The notes: generated by a model not told the origin, from the sequence alone. A stretch of 64,000 bases of DNA from Pseudomonas oleovorans subsp. oleovorans (GCF_002197815.1 NZ_NIUB01000011.1:78307-142306); one strand, 5' to 3'. Counted from the stretch's first letter, positions 9,234-18,620 are shown. Numbers and translations are program-made.

Positions 9234-9560
9234 ATGCTGCACATCTTCTGCCCTTACTGTGGCGAACTGCGCTCCGAAGAGGAATTCCACGCCAAGGGCC
9301 AGGCGCACATCGCTCGCCCGCTCGATCCCGATGCCTGCAGCGATGCAGAGTGGGGCGAGTACATGTTCTTCCGCGACAACCCGCGTGGTATCCACCACGA
9401 GCTGTGGGTGCATGCGGCCGGTTGCCGCAAGTATTTCAATGTCACCCGCCACACCGTGACCTACGAGATTCTCGAGACCTACAAGGTCGGCGAGAAGCCT
9501 TCGGTCACCGCAGCCGGGGCCCCCGACAAGCAAGTCGTGGCAGAAGGAGTAACGGCATGA
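9234..9560 (+). CDS. soxD: Sarcosine oxidase delta subunit SoxD
   Basis: A 108-residue zinc-binding subunit of the heterotetrameric sarcosine oxidase. The four expected zinc ligands are present: C6 and C9 (FCPYCGE), H60 and C64 (WVHAAGCRKYF). The start at 9234 is preceded by TCAGGAGGCC, a near-perfect ribosome site, and gives the standard MLHIFCPYCG opening; an upstream ATG at 9216 has no such site. The C-terminal tail after about residue 90 is loose and variable in the family. Its stop overlaps the soxA start as ATGA, typical of translational coupling. Confidence 0.95.
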   Translation: MLHIFCPYCGELRSEEEFHAKGQAHIARPLDPDACSDAEWGEYMFFRDNPRGIHHELWVHAAGCRKYFNVTRHTVTYEILETYKVGEKPSVTAAGAPDKQVVAEGVTA

Positions 9561-12500
9561 GTCAGGTCAATCGTCTTGCCAAGGGCGGTCGCATCGACCG
9601 CAGCCAGGCGCTGAGCTTCACCTTCAATGGCCAGACCTATCAGGGCTTCGCCGGCGACAGCCTGGCCGCCGCGCTGCTGGCCAACGGCGTCGACATCGTC
9701 GGCCGCAGCTTCAAGTACTCGCGCCCACGCGGCATCGTCGCTGCGGGCGCGGAAGAGCCCAATGCCGTGTTGCAGATCGGCTCCAGCGAGGCGGCGCAGA
9801 TCCCCAACGTGCGTGCGACCCAGCAGGCGCTGTACAGCGGCCTGGTGGCCAACAGCACCAATGGCTGGCCGAGCGTCAACACCGACCTGATGGGCATCCT
9901 CGGCAAGGTTGGTGGCGGCATGATGCCGCCCGGTTTCTACTACAAGACCTTCATGTATCCACAGAACCTGTGGATGACCTACGAGAAGTACATCCGCAAG
10001 GCCGCAGGCTTAGGCCGTTCGCCCACCGAGGTCGACCCGGATATCTACGACCAGCTCAACCAGCACTGCGACGTGCTGATCGTCGGCGCCGGCCCTGCCG
10101 GTCTCGCCGCCGCGCTGGCGGCTGGCCGTAGCGGTGCGCGGGTGATCCTCGCCGATGAACAGGAAGAGTTCGGTGGCAGCCTGCTCGACACCCGCGAGAC
10201 CCTCGACGGCAAGCCTGCCACCGACTGGGTGGCGCAAGCCATCGCCGAGTTGCAGGCCATGCCGGAAGTGACCCTGCTGCCCCGCGCCACGGTCAACGGC
10301 TACCACGACCACAACTTCCTCACCATTCACCAGCGCCTGACCGATCACCTCGGCGAAACCGCGCCGATGGGACAGGCCCGTCAGCGCATGCACCGCGTGC
10401 GTGCCAAGCGTGTGGTGTTGGCCAGCGGCGCCCATGAGCGGCCGCTGGTGTACGCCAACAACGATGTACCGGGCAATATGCTGGCTGGCGCCGTGTCGAC
10501 CTACGTCCGCCGTTACGGCGTGGCACCGGGCCAGGAACTGGTGCTGTCGACCAACAACGATTATGCCTACCGCGTGGTGCTCGACTGGCTCGATGCCGGT
10601 CGCAAGGTGGTTGCTGTCGCCGATGCACGCAGCAACCCGCGTGGCGCCTGGGTCGAGGAAGCACGTGCCCGTGGCGTGCGCATTCTCACCGGCAGCGCGG
10701 TGATCGAAGCGCGCGGCAGCAAGCGCGTCACCGGCGCGCGTATCTGCGCCATCGATGCCAAGGCACACAAGGTCACCAGCCCTGGCGAAGTGCTCGACTG
10801 CGACCTGATCGTCAGCTCCGGTGGCTACAGCCCGGTGGTGCACTTGGCGTCGCACCTGGGTGGTCGCCCCGAATGGCGCGAGGACATCCTCGGTTTCGTG
10901 CCGGGGCCGGGCAACGGCATCCAGCAGCGCATCGACGCGGGTGCGGTGAATGGCGTGTTCGCCCTCGGTGACGTGCTCGCCAATGGCTTCGAGGCGGGCG
11001 CCAAGGCAGCTGCCGAGGCCGGTTACAAGGCGGTTAGCGGCAGCCTGCCGCAGGTCGAGGCGTTGCACGAGGAGCCGATGCTGGCGCTGTTCCAGGTGCC
11101 GCACGACAAATCCACCGCGCGCGCACCCAAGCAGTTCGTCGACCTGCAGAACGACGTCACCGCCGCCGGCATCGAGCTGGCCACGCGCGAGGGCTTCGAG
11201 TCGGTCGAGCACGTCAAACGTTACACCGCACTGGGCTTCGGCACCGACCAGGGCAAGCTGGGCAACATCAACGGCCTGGCTATCGCCGCGCGTTCGATGG
11301 GCATCAGCATCGTGCAGATGGGCACCACCATGTTCCGTCCGAATTACACGCCGGTGACTTTCGGCGCCGTGGCCGGTCGCCACTGTGGTGAGCTGTTCGA
11401 TGCCAAGCGCTACACCGCGATGCAGGCCTGGCATGTGAAGAACGGCGCCGAGTTCGAGGACGTCGGCCAGTGGAAGCGCCCCTGGTACTTCCCGAAAAAT
11501 GGCGAGGACCTGCACGCAGCCGTGGCCCGCGAGTGCCTGGCCGTGCGCAGCAGCGTGGGCATCCTCGATGCTTCCACCCTGGGCAAGATCGACATTCAGG
11601 GCCCGGATGCGCGCGAGTTCCTCAACCGCGTCTACACCAACGCCTGGACCAAGCTCGATGTGGGCAAGGCGCGCTATGGCCTGATGTGCAAGGAAGATGG
11701 CATGGTCTTCGACGACGGCGTTACCGCCTGTCTCGGCGACAACCATTTCCTCATGACCACCACCACTGGCGGCGCGGCGCGCGTGCTGGAATGGCTGGAA
11801 ATATACCACCAGACCGAATGGCCGGAGCTGAAGGTGTACTTCACCTCGGTCACCGACCACTGGGCGACCATGACCCTGTCCGGCCCCAACAGCCGCAAGC
11901 TGCTGGCCAAGGTCACCGATATCGACCTGGACAAGGACGCCTTCCCCTTCATGAGCTGGAAGGAAGGTCTGGTTGGCGGTGTGCCGGCGCGGGTGTTCCG
12001 CATTTCCTTCACCGGCGAGCTGAGCTACGAGGTCAACGTGCAGGCCGACTACGCTCTGGGCGTGTGGGAGCAGATCATCGAAGCCGGCAAGGAGTTCGAC
12101 CTGACTCCCTACGGCACCGAGACCATGCACGTACTGCGTGCGGAGAAGGGCTTCATCATCGTTGGCCAGGACACCGACGCCTCGGTGACCCCGGACGATC
12201 TGAACATGGGCTGGTGCGTCGGCCGTACCAAGCCGTTCTCCTGGATCGGCAAGCGCGGCATGAACCGCGCCGACTGCCTGCGCGAAGACCGCAAGCAGCT
12301 GGTCGGGCTGAAACCGGTCGACCCGAATCAGGTGCTGCCGGAAGGTGCGCAACTGGTGTTCGACCCGAAACAGTCCATCCCGATGCAGATGGTCGGCCAC
12401 GTCACCTCCAGCTACATGAGCGCGGCGATGGGTTACAGCTTCGCCATGGCGGTGGTCAAAGGCGGCCTCAAGCGCATGGGCGAGCGTGTGTTCGCACCGC

Positions 12501-12580
12501 TGGCCGATGGCAGCGTGATCGAAGCCGAAATCTGCAGCTCCGTGTTCTATGACCCGAAAGGGGATCGCCAGAATGTCTAA
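9557..12580 (+). CDS. soxA: Sarcosine oxidase alpha subunit SoxA
   Basis: A 1007-residue subunit, the family's usual size. Order of parts: an N-terminal ferredoxin-like domain (LSFTFNGQTYQGFAGDSLAA), a pyridine nucleotide-disulfide-type domain with DVLIVGAGPAGLAAALAAG near residues 173-191 that holds NAD+, and a C-terminal GcvT/aminomethyltransferase-like domain from about residue 620 that binds tetrahydrofolate and captures the C1 unit. GAKEGAT-type start is set by the ATGA overlap with soxD and the AGAAGGAG site; a longer frame reading upstream through soxD is a shadow. It overlaps soxG by 8 bases. Confidence 0.96.
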   Translation: MSQVNRLAKGGRIDRSQALSFTFNGQTYQGFAGDSLAAALLANGVDIVGRSFKYSRPRGIVAAGAEEPNAVLQIGSSEAAQIPNVRATQQALYSGLVANSTNGWPSVNTDLMGILGKVGGGMMPPGFYYKTFMYPQNLWMTYEKYIRKAAGLGRSPTEVDPDIYDQLNQHCDVLIVGAGPAGLAAALAAGRSGARVILADEQEEFGGSLLDTRETLDGKPATDWVAQAIAELQAMPEVTLLPRATVNGYHDHNFLTIHQRLTDHLGETAPMGQARQRMHRVRAKRVVLASGAHERPLVYANNDVPGNMLAGAVSTYVRRYGVAPGQELVLSTNNDYAYRVVLDWLDAGRKVVAVADARSNPRGAWVEEARARGVRILTGSAVIEARGSKRVTGARICAIDAKAHKVTSPGEVLDCDLIVSSGGYSPVVHLASHLGGRPEWREDILGFVPGPGNGIQQRIDAGAVNGVFALGDVLANGFEAGAKAAAEAGYKAVSGSLPQVEALHEEPMLALFQVPHDKSTARAPKQFVDLQNDVTAAGIELATREGFESVEHVKRYTALGFGTDQGKLGNINGLAIAARSMGISIVQMGTTMFRPNYTPVTFGAVAGRHCGELFDAKRYTAMQAWHVKNGAEFEDVGQWKRPWYFPKNGEDLHAAVARECLAVRSSVGILDASTLGKIDIQGPDAREFLNRVYTNAWTKLDVGKARYGLMCKEDGMVFDDGVTACLGDNHFLMTTTTGGAARVLEWLEIYHQTEWPELKVYFTSVTDHWATMTLSGPNSRKLLAKVTDIDLDKDAFPFMSWKEGLVGGVPARVFRISFTGELSYEVNVQADYALGVWEQIIEAGKEFDLTPYGTETMHVLRAEKGFIIVGQDTDASVTPDDLNMGWCVGRTKPFSWIGKRGMNRADCLREDRKQLVGLKPVDPNQVLPEGAQLVFDPKQSIPMQMVGHVTSSYMSAAMGYSFAMAVVKGGLKRMGERVFAPLADGSVIEAEICSSVFYDPKGDRQNV

Positions 12581-13202
12581 CGTCAACGTCTACTCACAAC
12601 GTCCCGCCGACATCGCCGGGCAATCGCCGCTGCACCACGCCGGCCTGCATGAGCTGGTCGGCAAGGGCCGCAAGAACGCCGGTATCACCCTGCGCGAGAA
12701 GAAACTGCGCGGGCATCTGGTGATTCGTGGGGATGCCAAGGACGCCGGTTTCTCCGGCGGTGTGCACAAGGCCCTGGGTCTGGAACTGCCGGTGGCGCTG
12801 ACCCTGGTCGCCGACGGCGACACCTCGCTGCAGTGGCTGGGCCCGGACGAATGGCTGCTGATCGTGCCCGGCGGCAGCGAGTTCGAGGTCGAGCGCCGGC
12901 TGCGCGAAGCGCTGGATGGCCAGCATATCTCGGTGGTCAACGTCAGCGGCGGACAGACCCTGCTGGAGCTGTCCGGGCCGAAGGTGCGTGAGCTGCTGAT
13001 GAAATCGACCAGCTACGACGTGCACCCGAGCAACTTCCCGGTGGGCAAGGCGGTGGGCACGGTGTTCGCCAAGTCCCAACTGGTGATTCGCCACACTGGC
13101 GAGGAGACCTGGGAGCTGGTGATCCGCCGCAGCTTCGCCGACTACTTCTGGCTGTGGCTGCAGGATGCCAGTGCCGAGTATGGGTTGGCGGTTGAGGCCT
13201 GA
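12573..13202 (+). CDS. soxG: Sarcosine oxidase gamma subunit SoxG
   Basis: A 209-residue small subunit of sarcosine oxidase, distantly related to GcvT-like folds; it completes the soxBDAG set. The sequence has the family features SPLHHAGLHELVG near the N-terminus, LQWLGPDEWLL in the middle, and the SAFxRSFADYFW-like end (IRRSFADYFWLWLQDA). The start at 12573 lies inside the soxA end (8-base overlap) with GAAAGGGGAT ahead; the upstream ATG at 12549 is less likely. Its function in the complex is not well defined, though it is needed in the heterotetramer. Confidence 0.94.
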   Translation: MSNVNVYSQRPADIAGQSPLHHAGLHELVGKGRKNAGITLREKKLRGHLVIRGDAKDAGFSGGVHKALGLELPVALTLVADGDTSLQWLGPDEWLLIVPGGSEFEVERRLREALDGQHISVVNVSGGQTLLELSGPKVRELLMKSTSYDVHPSNFPVGKAVGTVFAKSQLVIRHTGEETWELVIRRSFADYFWLWLQDASAEYGLAVEA

Positions 13203-13350
13203 AGCTGAACCTGAGGTATACGCGGACAGCTCCCTCTTCCTCCCGGAGACGACTGCATGGAGCAGGAGGTAGGGGGCGCAGGATGCCAACGCTGAGGGGA
13301 GTTCGCTATTACGTGTGTCTGGCGTGGGTCTCACAAGCAGCCACGAACAA

Positions 13351-13449
13351 CCCCCTCTCCCTCCGGGAGAGGGGTGGGGTGAGGGAAGGGGCAGACCGAG
13401 TTGTGTCGGATAGCCCTCACCCCCGGCCCCTCTCCCAAGGGAGAGGGGT
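13351..13449. repeat. CCCCTCTCCC/GGGAGAGGGG repeat cluster between soxG and purU
   Basis: Two inverted units of the same family as 9071-9179, one at each end, so the whole stretch can fold on itself. Its right edge ends 20 bases before the chosen purU start, so it could hide or expose the purU ribosome site. Confidence 0.8.
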
Positions 13450-13469
13450 GAACAGCAATGGAGTCTATT

Positions 13470-14333
13470 ATGAGCCGCACCCCCGACACCTGGATTCTCA
13501 CCGCCCATTGCCCGAGCGTGCTCGGCACCGTGGACGCGGTGACGCGCTTTCTCTTCGAGCAGCGCTGCTACGTCACCGAGCACCACAGCTTCGATGACCG
13601 GCTGTCCTCGCGCTTTTTCATCCGCGTCGAGTTCCGCCAACCGCAGGACTTCGACGAGGCCGCCTTCCGCGCTGGCGTTGCCGAGCGTCTGGCGCCCTTC
13701 GACATGCAGGTCGAGCTGACCCCGCCGGGCTACCGCGCCAAGGTGGTGCTGATGGTGTCCAAGGCCGACCACTGCCTGCATGACTTGCTGTATCGCCAGC
13801 GCATCGGCCAGTTGGCCATGGACGTGGTGGCGGTGGTGTCCAACCACCCGGATCTGGAACCGCTGGCGCGCTGGCACGGCATTCCCTACCACCATTTCCC
13901 GCTCGATCCGGCCGACAAGCCGGCGCAAGAGCGCAAGGTGCTGCAGGTGATCGAGGACACCGGCGCGGAGCTGGTGGTGCTCGCCCGCTACATGCAGGTG
14001 CTGTCGCCCGAGCTGTGTCGCCGGCTGGACGGCTGGGCGATCAATATCCACCACTCGCTGCTGCCCGGTTTCAAGGGCGCCAAGCCCTACCACCAGGCCT
14101 ACCAGAAGGGCGTCAAGTTGGTCGGTGCCACGGCGCACTACATCAACAACGACCTCGACGAGGGGCCGATCATCGCCCAGGGCGTGGAGGCGGTGGATCA
14201 CGCGCATTACCCGGAGGACCTGATCGCCAAGGGCCGCGATATCGAATGTCTGACCCTGGCCCGCGCCGTCGGCTACCACATCGACCGCCGTGTGTTCCTC
14301 AATGCCAACCGCACTGTGGTGCTCAACGCCTGA
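13470..14333 (+). CDS. purU: Formyltetrahydrofolate deformylase PurU
   Basis: A 287-residue enzyme that hydrolyses 10-formyl-THF to formate and THF. The first 80 residues are an ACT-type regulatory domain (ILTAHCPSVLGTVDAVTRFL); the rest is a formyltransferase-like domain with INIHHSLLPGFKGAKPYHQA, holding the conserved N-H...P, and DLDEGPIIAQGVEAVDH with the catalytic Asp. I choose 13470 because it gives MSRTPDTWILTA and has GGAG 7 bases ahead; ATG at 13458 in the same frame would add four residues and sits closer to the repeat. In this block it frees THF after C1 units are loaded by sarcosine oxidase. Confidence 0.93.
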   Translation: MSRTPDTWILTAHCPSVLGTVDAVTRFLFEQRCYVTEHHSFDDRLSSRFFIRVEFRQPQDFDEAAFRAGVAERLAPFDMQVELTPPGYRAKVVLMVSKADHCLHDLLYRQRIGQLAMDVVAVVSNHPDLEPLARWHGIPYHHFPLDPADKPAQERKVLQVIEDTGAELVVLARYMQVLSPELCRRLDGWAINIHHSLLPGFKGAKPYHQAYQKGVKLVGATAHYINNDLDEGPIIAQGVEAVDHAHYPEDLIAKGRDIECLTLARAVGYHIDRRVFLNANRTVVLNA

Positions 14334-14350
14334 ACACGAGGCTACCTGGC

Positions 14351-14587
14351 TGTAGGGTGGGTCGGGCGGCGCTCCGCTTCAGCCCACAGGCTTTTTCGGT
14401 AGGCTAAAGTGGAAGGCCGCCCGGCCCACCCTAGAGAAGGAGTCGCAACGTAAAACGCTATTTGGTGGGCTAAAGCCCACCCTACGGTAACAACGGTGCC
14501 ATTTGTAGGGTGGGCTTTAGCCCACCAGGCGCAACGGAAGAACGTAATTGGTGGGCTAAGGCGGATCGCCGCTCGGCCCACCCTACG
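14351..14587. repeat. Array of GTAGGGTGGGC/GCCCACCCTAC palindromes between purU and fdhA
   Basis: Four palindromic units in tandem: about 14351-14433, 14463-14486, 14504-14526 and 14550-14587. The core is TAGGGTGGGCTTTAGCCCACC and its inverse. The array fills most of the 373-base purU-fdhA gap, where no gene is seen. Confidence 0.85.
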
Positions 14588-14706
14588 GAAACCGCCCTGC
14601 CAGGCTTTACCGGCGGTTTCCGGCAACAGATGCAACAAGCTCCAGTGCAAGGTCGCGCGGCCCGTCGGTCGCGTCTTGTGTCCACAACAAGAAAGGAGAG
14701 TTACGC

Positions 14707-15906
14707 ATGTCTGGTAATCGTGGTGTGGTTTATCTCGGTACGGGCAAGGTCGAAGTGCAGAAGATCGACTACCCGAAAATGCAGGATCCGCGCGGCAAGA
14801 AGATCGAGCACGGGGTCATCCTGAAAGTCGTTTCCACCAATATCTGTGGCTCCGACCAGCACATGGTGCGTGGCCGTACCACCGCACAGGTCGGCCTGGT
14901 GCTGGGCCACGAGATCACCGGTGAGGTGATCGAGAAGGGCCGCGATGTCGAGCGTCTGCAGATCGGCGATCTGGTTTCCGTTCCCTTCAACGTCGCCTGC
15001 GGTCGCTGCCGCAGCTGCAAGGAACAGCACACCGGCGTCTGCCTGACCGTCAACCCAGCGCGTGCCGGTGGCGCCTACGGCTACGTCGACATGGGCGACT
15101 GGACCGGCGGTCAGGCCGAATACGTGCTGGTGCCCTACGCCGACTTCAATCTGCTCAAGCTGCCGGACCGCGACAAGGCCATGGAGAAGATCCGTGACCT
15201 GACCTGCCTGTCCGACATTCTGCCCACCGGTTACCACGGTGCGGTCACTGCGGGCGTTGGCCCGGGCAGCACCGTCTACGTCGCCGGTGCCGGCCCGGTC
15301 GGTCTGGCCGCCGCCGCTTCGGCGCGTCTGCTCGGCGCCGCCGTGGTCATAGTCGGCGACGTCAACCCGGTGCGCCTGGCCCATGCCAAGGCGGTGGGCT
15401 TCGAGATCGCCGACCTGTCCAAGGACACGCCGCTGCATGAGCAGATCGCCGAGCTGCTCGGCGAGCCGGAAGTCGATTGCGCCATCGACTGCGTGGGCTT
15501 CGAGGCCCGCGGTCACGGCCATGACGGCGCGCAGCACGAGGCCCCGGCCACCGTGCTCAACTCGCTGATGCAGGTCACCCGCGTGGCCGGCAAGATCGGT
15601 ATTCCCGGCCTCTACGTCACCGAAGACCCGGGCGCGGTGGACGCGGCGGCGAAGATCGGCGCCCTGAGCATCCGCTTCGGCCTCGGCTGGGCCAAGTCGC
15701 ACAGCTTCCACACCGGCCAGACCCCGGTGATGAAGTACAACCGCGCGCTGATGCAGGCCATCATGTGGGATCGCATCAACATCGCCGAGGTGGTCGGTGT
15801 GCAGGTCATCAGCCTGGACGATGCGCCGCGTGGCTACGGCGAGTTCGATGCCGGCGTGCCGAAGAAATTCGTCATCGACCCGCATAAGACCTTCAGTGCG
15901 GCGTGA
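14707..15906 (+). CDS. fdhA: Glutathione-independent formaldehyde dehydrogenase
   Basis: A 399-residue zinc-dependent alcohol-dehydrogenase-family protein that oxidises formaldehyde to formate with tightly held NAD+. The catalytic zinc ligand is C47 (NICGSDQH); H69-region LGHEITGEV is conserved; the structural zinc cysteines are in CGRCRSCKEQHTGVC. GAGPVGLAAAASARLLGA is the NAD-binding motif. It matches the P. putida formaldehyde dismutase/dehydrogenase class in length. AAGGAGAG lies 6 bases ahead of the ATG. As last gene of the block it detoxifies formaldehyde released by betaine and sarcosine demethylation. Confidence 0.96.
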   Translation: MSGNRGVVYLGTGKVEVQKIDYPKMQDPRGKKIEHGVILKVVSTNICGSDQHMVRGRTTAQVGLVLGHEITGEVIEKGRDVERLQIGDLVSVPFNVACGRCRSCKEQHTGVCLTVNPARAGGAYGYVDMGDWTGGQAEYVLVPYADFNLLKLPDRDKAMEKIRDLTCLSDILPTGYHGAVTAGVGPGSTVYVAGAGPVGLAAAASARLLGAAVVIVGDVNPVRLAHAKAVGFEIADLSKDTPLHEQIAELLGEPEVDCAIDCVGFEARGHGHDGAQHEAPATVLNSLMQVTRVAGKIGIPGLYVTEDPGAVDAAAKIGALSIRFGLGWAKSHSFHTGQTPVMKYNRALMQAIMWDRINIAEVVGVQVISLDDAPRGYGEFDAGVPKKFVIDPHKTFSAA

Positions 15907-16019
15907 CGTCGTGACCTGGGCTTAGTCCCAGGCCGCTACCTTTCACGACAAAGGCGCAGTTGTTGGCGTCGTCTTTCGGGAGCCCGCAGGCTAATGCTGA
16001 TCAGATAAGTTCGTCACCA

Positions 16020-16052
16020 CCCCCTCCTACTTGCAGTAGAGGGGGCGCTTTT
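16020..16052 (+). terminator. Rho-independent terminator after fdhA
   Basis: CCCCCTCCTACT, loop TGC, AGTAGAGGGGG form a stem with one bulged C, followed by CGCTTTT. It lies about 115 bases after the fdhA stop; a smaller CCTGGG/CCCAGG hairpin just after the stop (15912-15933) lacks a T-run. Confidence 0.6.
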
Positions 16053-16115
16053 CGTAGGAGCCAGCTTGCTGGCGATGCTTTTTATGGCGGATCGCCGGCA
16101 AGCCGGCTCCTACAA
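16053..16115. repeat. REP pair (REPIN) downstream of fdhA
   Basis: CGTAGGAGCCAGCTTGCTGG and the inverse GCCGGCAAGCCGGCTCCTAC, same family as 7688-7757 with a few changes in the stem. Confidence 0.85.
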
Positions 16116-16181
16116 AGATCGAGTGCAACGGCTTAACTGACTGGCATTAGCCTGCGGGCTCCCATTTTCTGTTACGTGCAA

Positions 16182-17072
16182 TCACTGCCACTCGGCACGG
16201 ATTTGCGCGATGCGCGCGTCCTTCTCCTGCCAGAGTTGAGTGACCCAGTCCTGCATGTACTGGCGAAATACCGGGTCGTTCTGGTAGTCGCCCTGCCACA
16301 GTTCGGCAGCCAGGTTGCGCGTCTGGATATCGACGATCACCTTGCCCACTTGGCCGCTGAGCAAGGCCCAGAAGCCAGGGGGATTGCCCTCGGGATAGAC
16401 CAACGTAACGTCCAGCACGGCGTCGATCTGCTCACCCAATGTAGCGAGTACGAAGGCCACACCGCCGGCTTTGGGCTTGAGCAGGTAGCGGTAGGGTGAT
16501 TGTTGCTGAGCCTGCTTGGCGGGTGTGAAGCGAGTGCCTTCGAGGAAGTTGACCACGGTCACCGGCAAGCGCTTGAACTTCTCGCAGGCGGCCTTGGTGA
16601 TCTCCAGATCCTTGCCCTTCATGTGCGGGTTCTTGTCGAGGAAGGCCTTGGAGTAACGCTTCATGAAGGGGTAATCGAGCGCCCAGAAGGCCAGGCCGAG
16701 AAAGGGCACCCAGATCAGTTGCTGCTTGAGGAAGAACTTGAAGTAGGGCGTCCTGCGGTTGAAGGCCTGCACCAGGGCGGGAATATCGACCCACGACTGG
16801 TGATTGCTGATCACCAGGTAGGAGTGGTCTCTGCGCAGCTCGGCGTTGCCGCGGATGTCCCAGTGTGTCGGCGTCAGCAGGGCGAAGATGCGTTTGCAGT
16901 TCTCCGCCCAAAATTCGGCCACCCACATCACCCCGCGCGAGCAGGCATCGCGCGCCGCCTGGCCCGGCAGGACGAACTTGGCCAGGGCGATCAGCAGCAG
17001 TGGGCCGATCAGCAGCAGGGTGTTACCCAGCAGCAGAATGACATTGAGTAGACCGATCAACAGGGGGCGCAT
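16182..17072 (-). CDS. Acyltransferase of the PlsC/YihG type
   Basis: A 296-residue membrane-bound acyltransferase. The N-terminus is one or two strongly hydrophobic segments (LLIGLLNVILLLGNTLLLIG...LLLIALAKFVL, residues 4-33). The HX4D catalytic motif is NHQSWVD, about residues 91-97, and the acceptor-site motif EGTRFTPAK follows at about 178-186. This fits the E. coli YihG/1-acylglycerol-3-phosphate acyltransferase-like group, which acylates lysophospholipids at the inner membrane. Which lipid is used cannot be told. It is divergent from the HD-GYP gene downstream and stands alone. Confidence 0.9.
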   Translation of the reverse strand: MRPLLIGLLNVILLLGNTLLLIGPLLLIALAKFVLPGQAARDACSRGVMWVAEFWAENCKRIFALLTPTHWDIRGNAELRRDHSYLVISNHQSWVDIPALVQAFNRRTPYFKFFLKQQLIWVPFLGLAFWALDYPFMKRYSKAFLDKNPHMKGKDLEITKAACEKFKRLPVTVVNFLEGTRFTPAKQAQQQSPYRYLLKPKAGGVAFVLATLGEQIDAVLDVTLVYPEGNPPGFWALLSGQVGKVIVDIQTRNLAAELWQGDYQNDPVFRQYMQDWVTQLWQEKDARIAQIRAEWQ

Positions 17073-17264
17073 GGCAACTCCTTGGCAGGCGTGGACGCCG
17101 CATCATAAGCACCTGTTGGGTGTGGCTCAAAATCGTCACCAGTGGCCTATGGCCATTTTTTGTCAAAGCCCTGATGCGGGTCAGTGTGAAAAAACAGGGA
17201 ATTATCCGACAATGACAAGGCCCAGCTCCCGGACTCCCTCGCCAACCCGTTCTGGATGATGTCG

Positions 17265-18503
17265 ATGTTGAAACGCATTGCGGTGGCCGATCTGCGGATC
17301 GGTATGTACATCCAGGAGTTTTGCGGATCATGGATGGATCACCCCTTCTGGAAGTCCAAGTTCATGCTCAGCTCGGAAAAGGATCTGGCCCGCATTCACA
17401 GCAGTGCGATCACCGAGCTGTGGATCGATGTCGGCAAGGGGGCTGATGTAGCCCCAGGTGTGCAGGCCACGACCGAAGAAGAGGCCGAATGCGAGGCCGA
17501 AGCGCGGCTGCTGGCCGCCATCGAGCCGCCCAAGGTCAAAGCCCTGTCGATGGAGCAGGAGCTGGAACAGGCCGTCAAACTCTGCGCGCGTTCCCGGCAG
17601 GCGGTCATGGAGATGTTTAACGATGCGCGCATGGGGCAGGCGCTGCAGTTCGAGCAGGCCGAGGCCCTGGTCGAGGAGATTTCCGAATCGGTTCTGCGTC
17701 ATCCCAACGTGCTGATCAGCCTGGCGCGGCTCAAGCACAGCAACGAATACACCTACATGCACTCGGTTGCCGTATGCGCGCTGATGATCGCGCTGGCGCG
17801 CAAGCTCGGCTTGCCCGACGATGCCGTGCGTGAGGCCGGGCTGGCCGGGCTGCTGCATGACATCGGCAAGATGGCCGTCCCGCAGGAGCTGCTGGACAAG
17901 CCCGGCAAGCTTACCGACACCGAGTTCGCCAAGGTGCGCAAGCACCCGGAGGAAGGCGGCAGCATTCTGCTGGCGAGCAAACAGATCAGCGCGCTGGTGC
18001 TCGACGTATGCCTGCATCACCACGAAAAGGTCGACGGCAGTGGCTATCCTCACCGTCTGCAGGGTGACCAGATCAGCCTGATGGCGAAGATGGGCGCGGT
18101 CTGCGACGTGTATGACGCCATCACCTCGAACCGTCCCTACAAGCAGGGCTGGGACCCGGCCGAGTCGATCCGCAAGATGGCCGAGTGGAAGGGGCACTTC
18201 GACGAGGCCGTGTTCCAGGCCTTCGTCAAAACGGTTGGCATCTACCCGGTCGGCGCGCTGGTGCGCCTGCAGAGCGGGCGTCTGGCGGTGGTCATGGAGC
18301 AGAATCCCAAGGCGCTGCTGGCGCCCAGGGTCAAGGTGTTCTTCTCGACCAAGTCGCGCTTGCCGCTGCCGCAAAGCATCGTCGACCTGAGCAAGATTAC
18401 CGACCAGGACCGTATCGTCGGGCGCGAGTCGGCCGAAGAGTGGGGGTTCGAGCGGCTCGACGAGTTGTGGAGTGGGATGGATCTGGAGGGGCGCGGCCGC
18501 TGA
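17265..18503 (+). CDS. HD-GYP domain phosphodiesterase (cyclic-di-GMP)
   Basis: About 412 residues. The N-terminal part (RIAVADLRIGMYIQEF...) is the DUF3391 domain common in Pseudomonas HD-GYP proteins. The C-terminal half has all HD-GYP hallmarks: HSVAVCALMIALAR, LLHDIGKMAVP, LDKPGKLTDTEFAKVRKHPEEG, HHEKVDGSGYPH. The active-site set H...HD...H...HH plus GYP is complete, so it should hydrolyse c-di-GMP to GMP or pGpG. No signal or membrane segment is seen, so it is cytoplasmic. I use the ATG at 17265 (MLKRIAV) with GGATG 6 bases ahead; ATG at 17256 is in frame and possible. Confidence 0.92.
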   Translation: MLKRIAVADLRIGMYIQEFCGSWMDHPFWKSKFMLSSEKDLARIHSSAITELWIDVGKGADVAPGVQATTEEEAECEAEARLLAAIEPPKVKALSMEQELEQAVKLCARSRQAVMEMFNDARMGQALQFEQAEALVEEISESVLRHPNVLISLARLKHSNEYTYMHSVAVCALMIALARKLGLPDDAVREAGLAGLLHDIGKMAVPQELLDKPGKLTDTEFAKVRKHPEEGGSILLASKQISALVLDVCLHHHEKVDGSGYPHRLQGDQISLMAKMGAVCDVYDAITSNRPYKQGWDPAESIRKMAEWKGHFDEAVFQAFVKTVGIYPVGALVRLQSGRLAVVMEQNPKALLAPRVKVFFSTKSRLPLPQSIVDLSKITDQDRIVGRESAEEWGFERLDELWSGMDLEGRGR

Positions 18504-18526
18504 GACTGTGCTGCAAAAGCCATCTG

Positions 18527-18597
18527 TCGTCACTCCCGCTATGGCGTGAGCCCAGATGCTTTGCAGGTTTTGGATACCCGCTGCGCGGGCATGACGA
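18527..18597. repeat. Imperfect inverted repeat TCGTCACTCCCGC / GCGGGCATGACGA
   Basis: The two ends pair with two mismatches across about 45 bases that include CAGATGCTTTGCAGG. This is a typical Pseudomonas intergenic repeat and lies between the HD-GYP gene and the chemoreceptor remnant. Confidence 0.6.
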
Positions 18598-18620
18598 TTT
18601 TTTCAGTGTTTCCCTGACGG

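Noticed and set aside
10010..12586. 858-codon minus-strand open frame opposite soxA
   Set aside because: A shadow of soxA with composition-driven His/Ala/Gly-rich sequence and no recognised domain.
14351..14587. CRISPR array
   Set aside because: The repeats are palindromes of uneven spacing in alternating orientation, without unique spacers.
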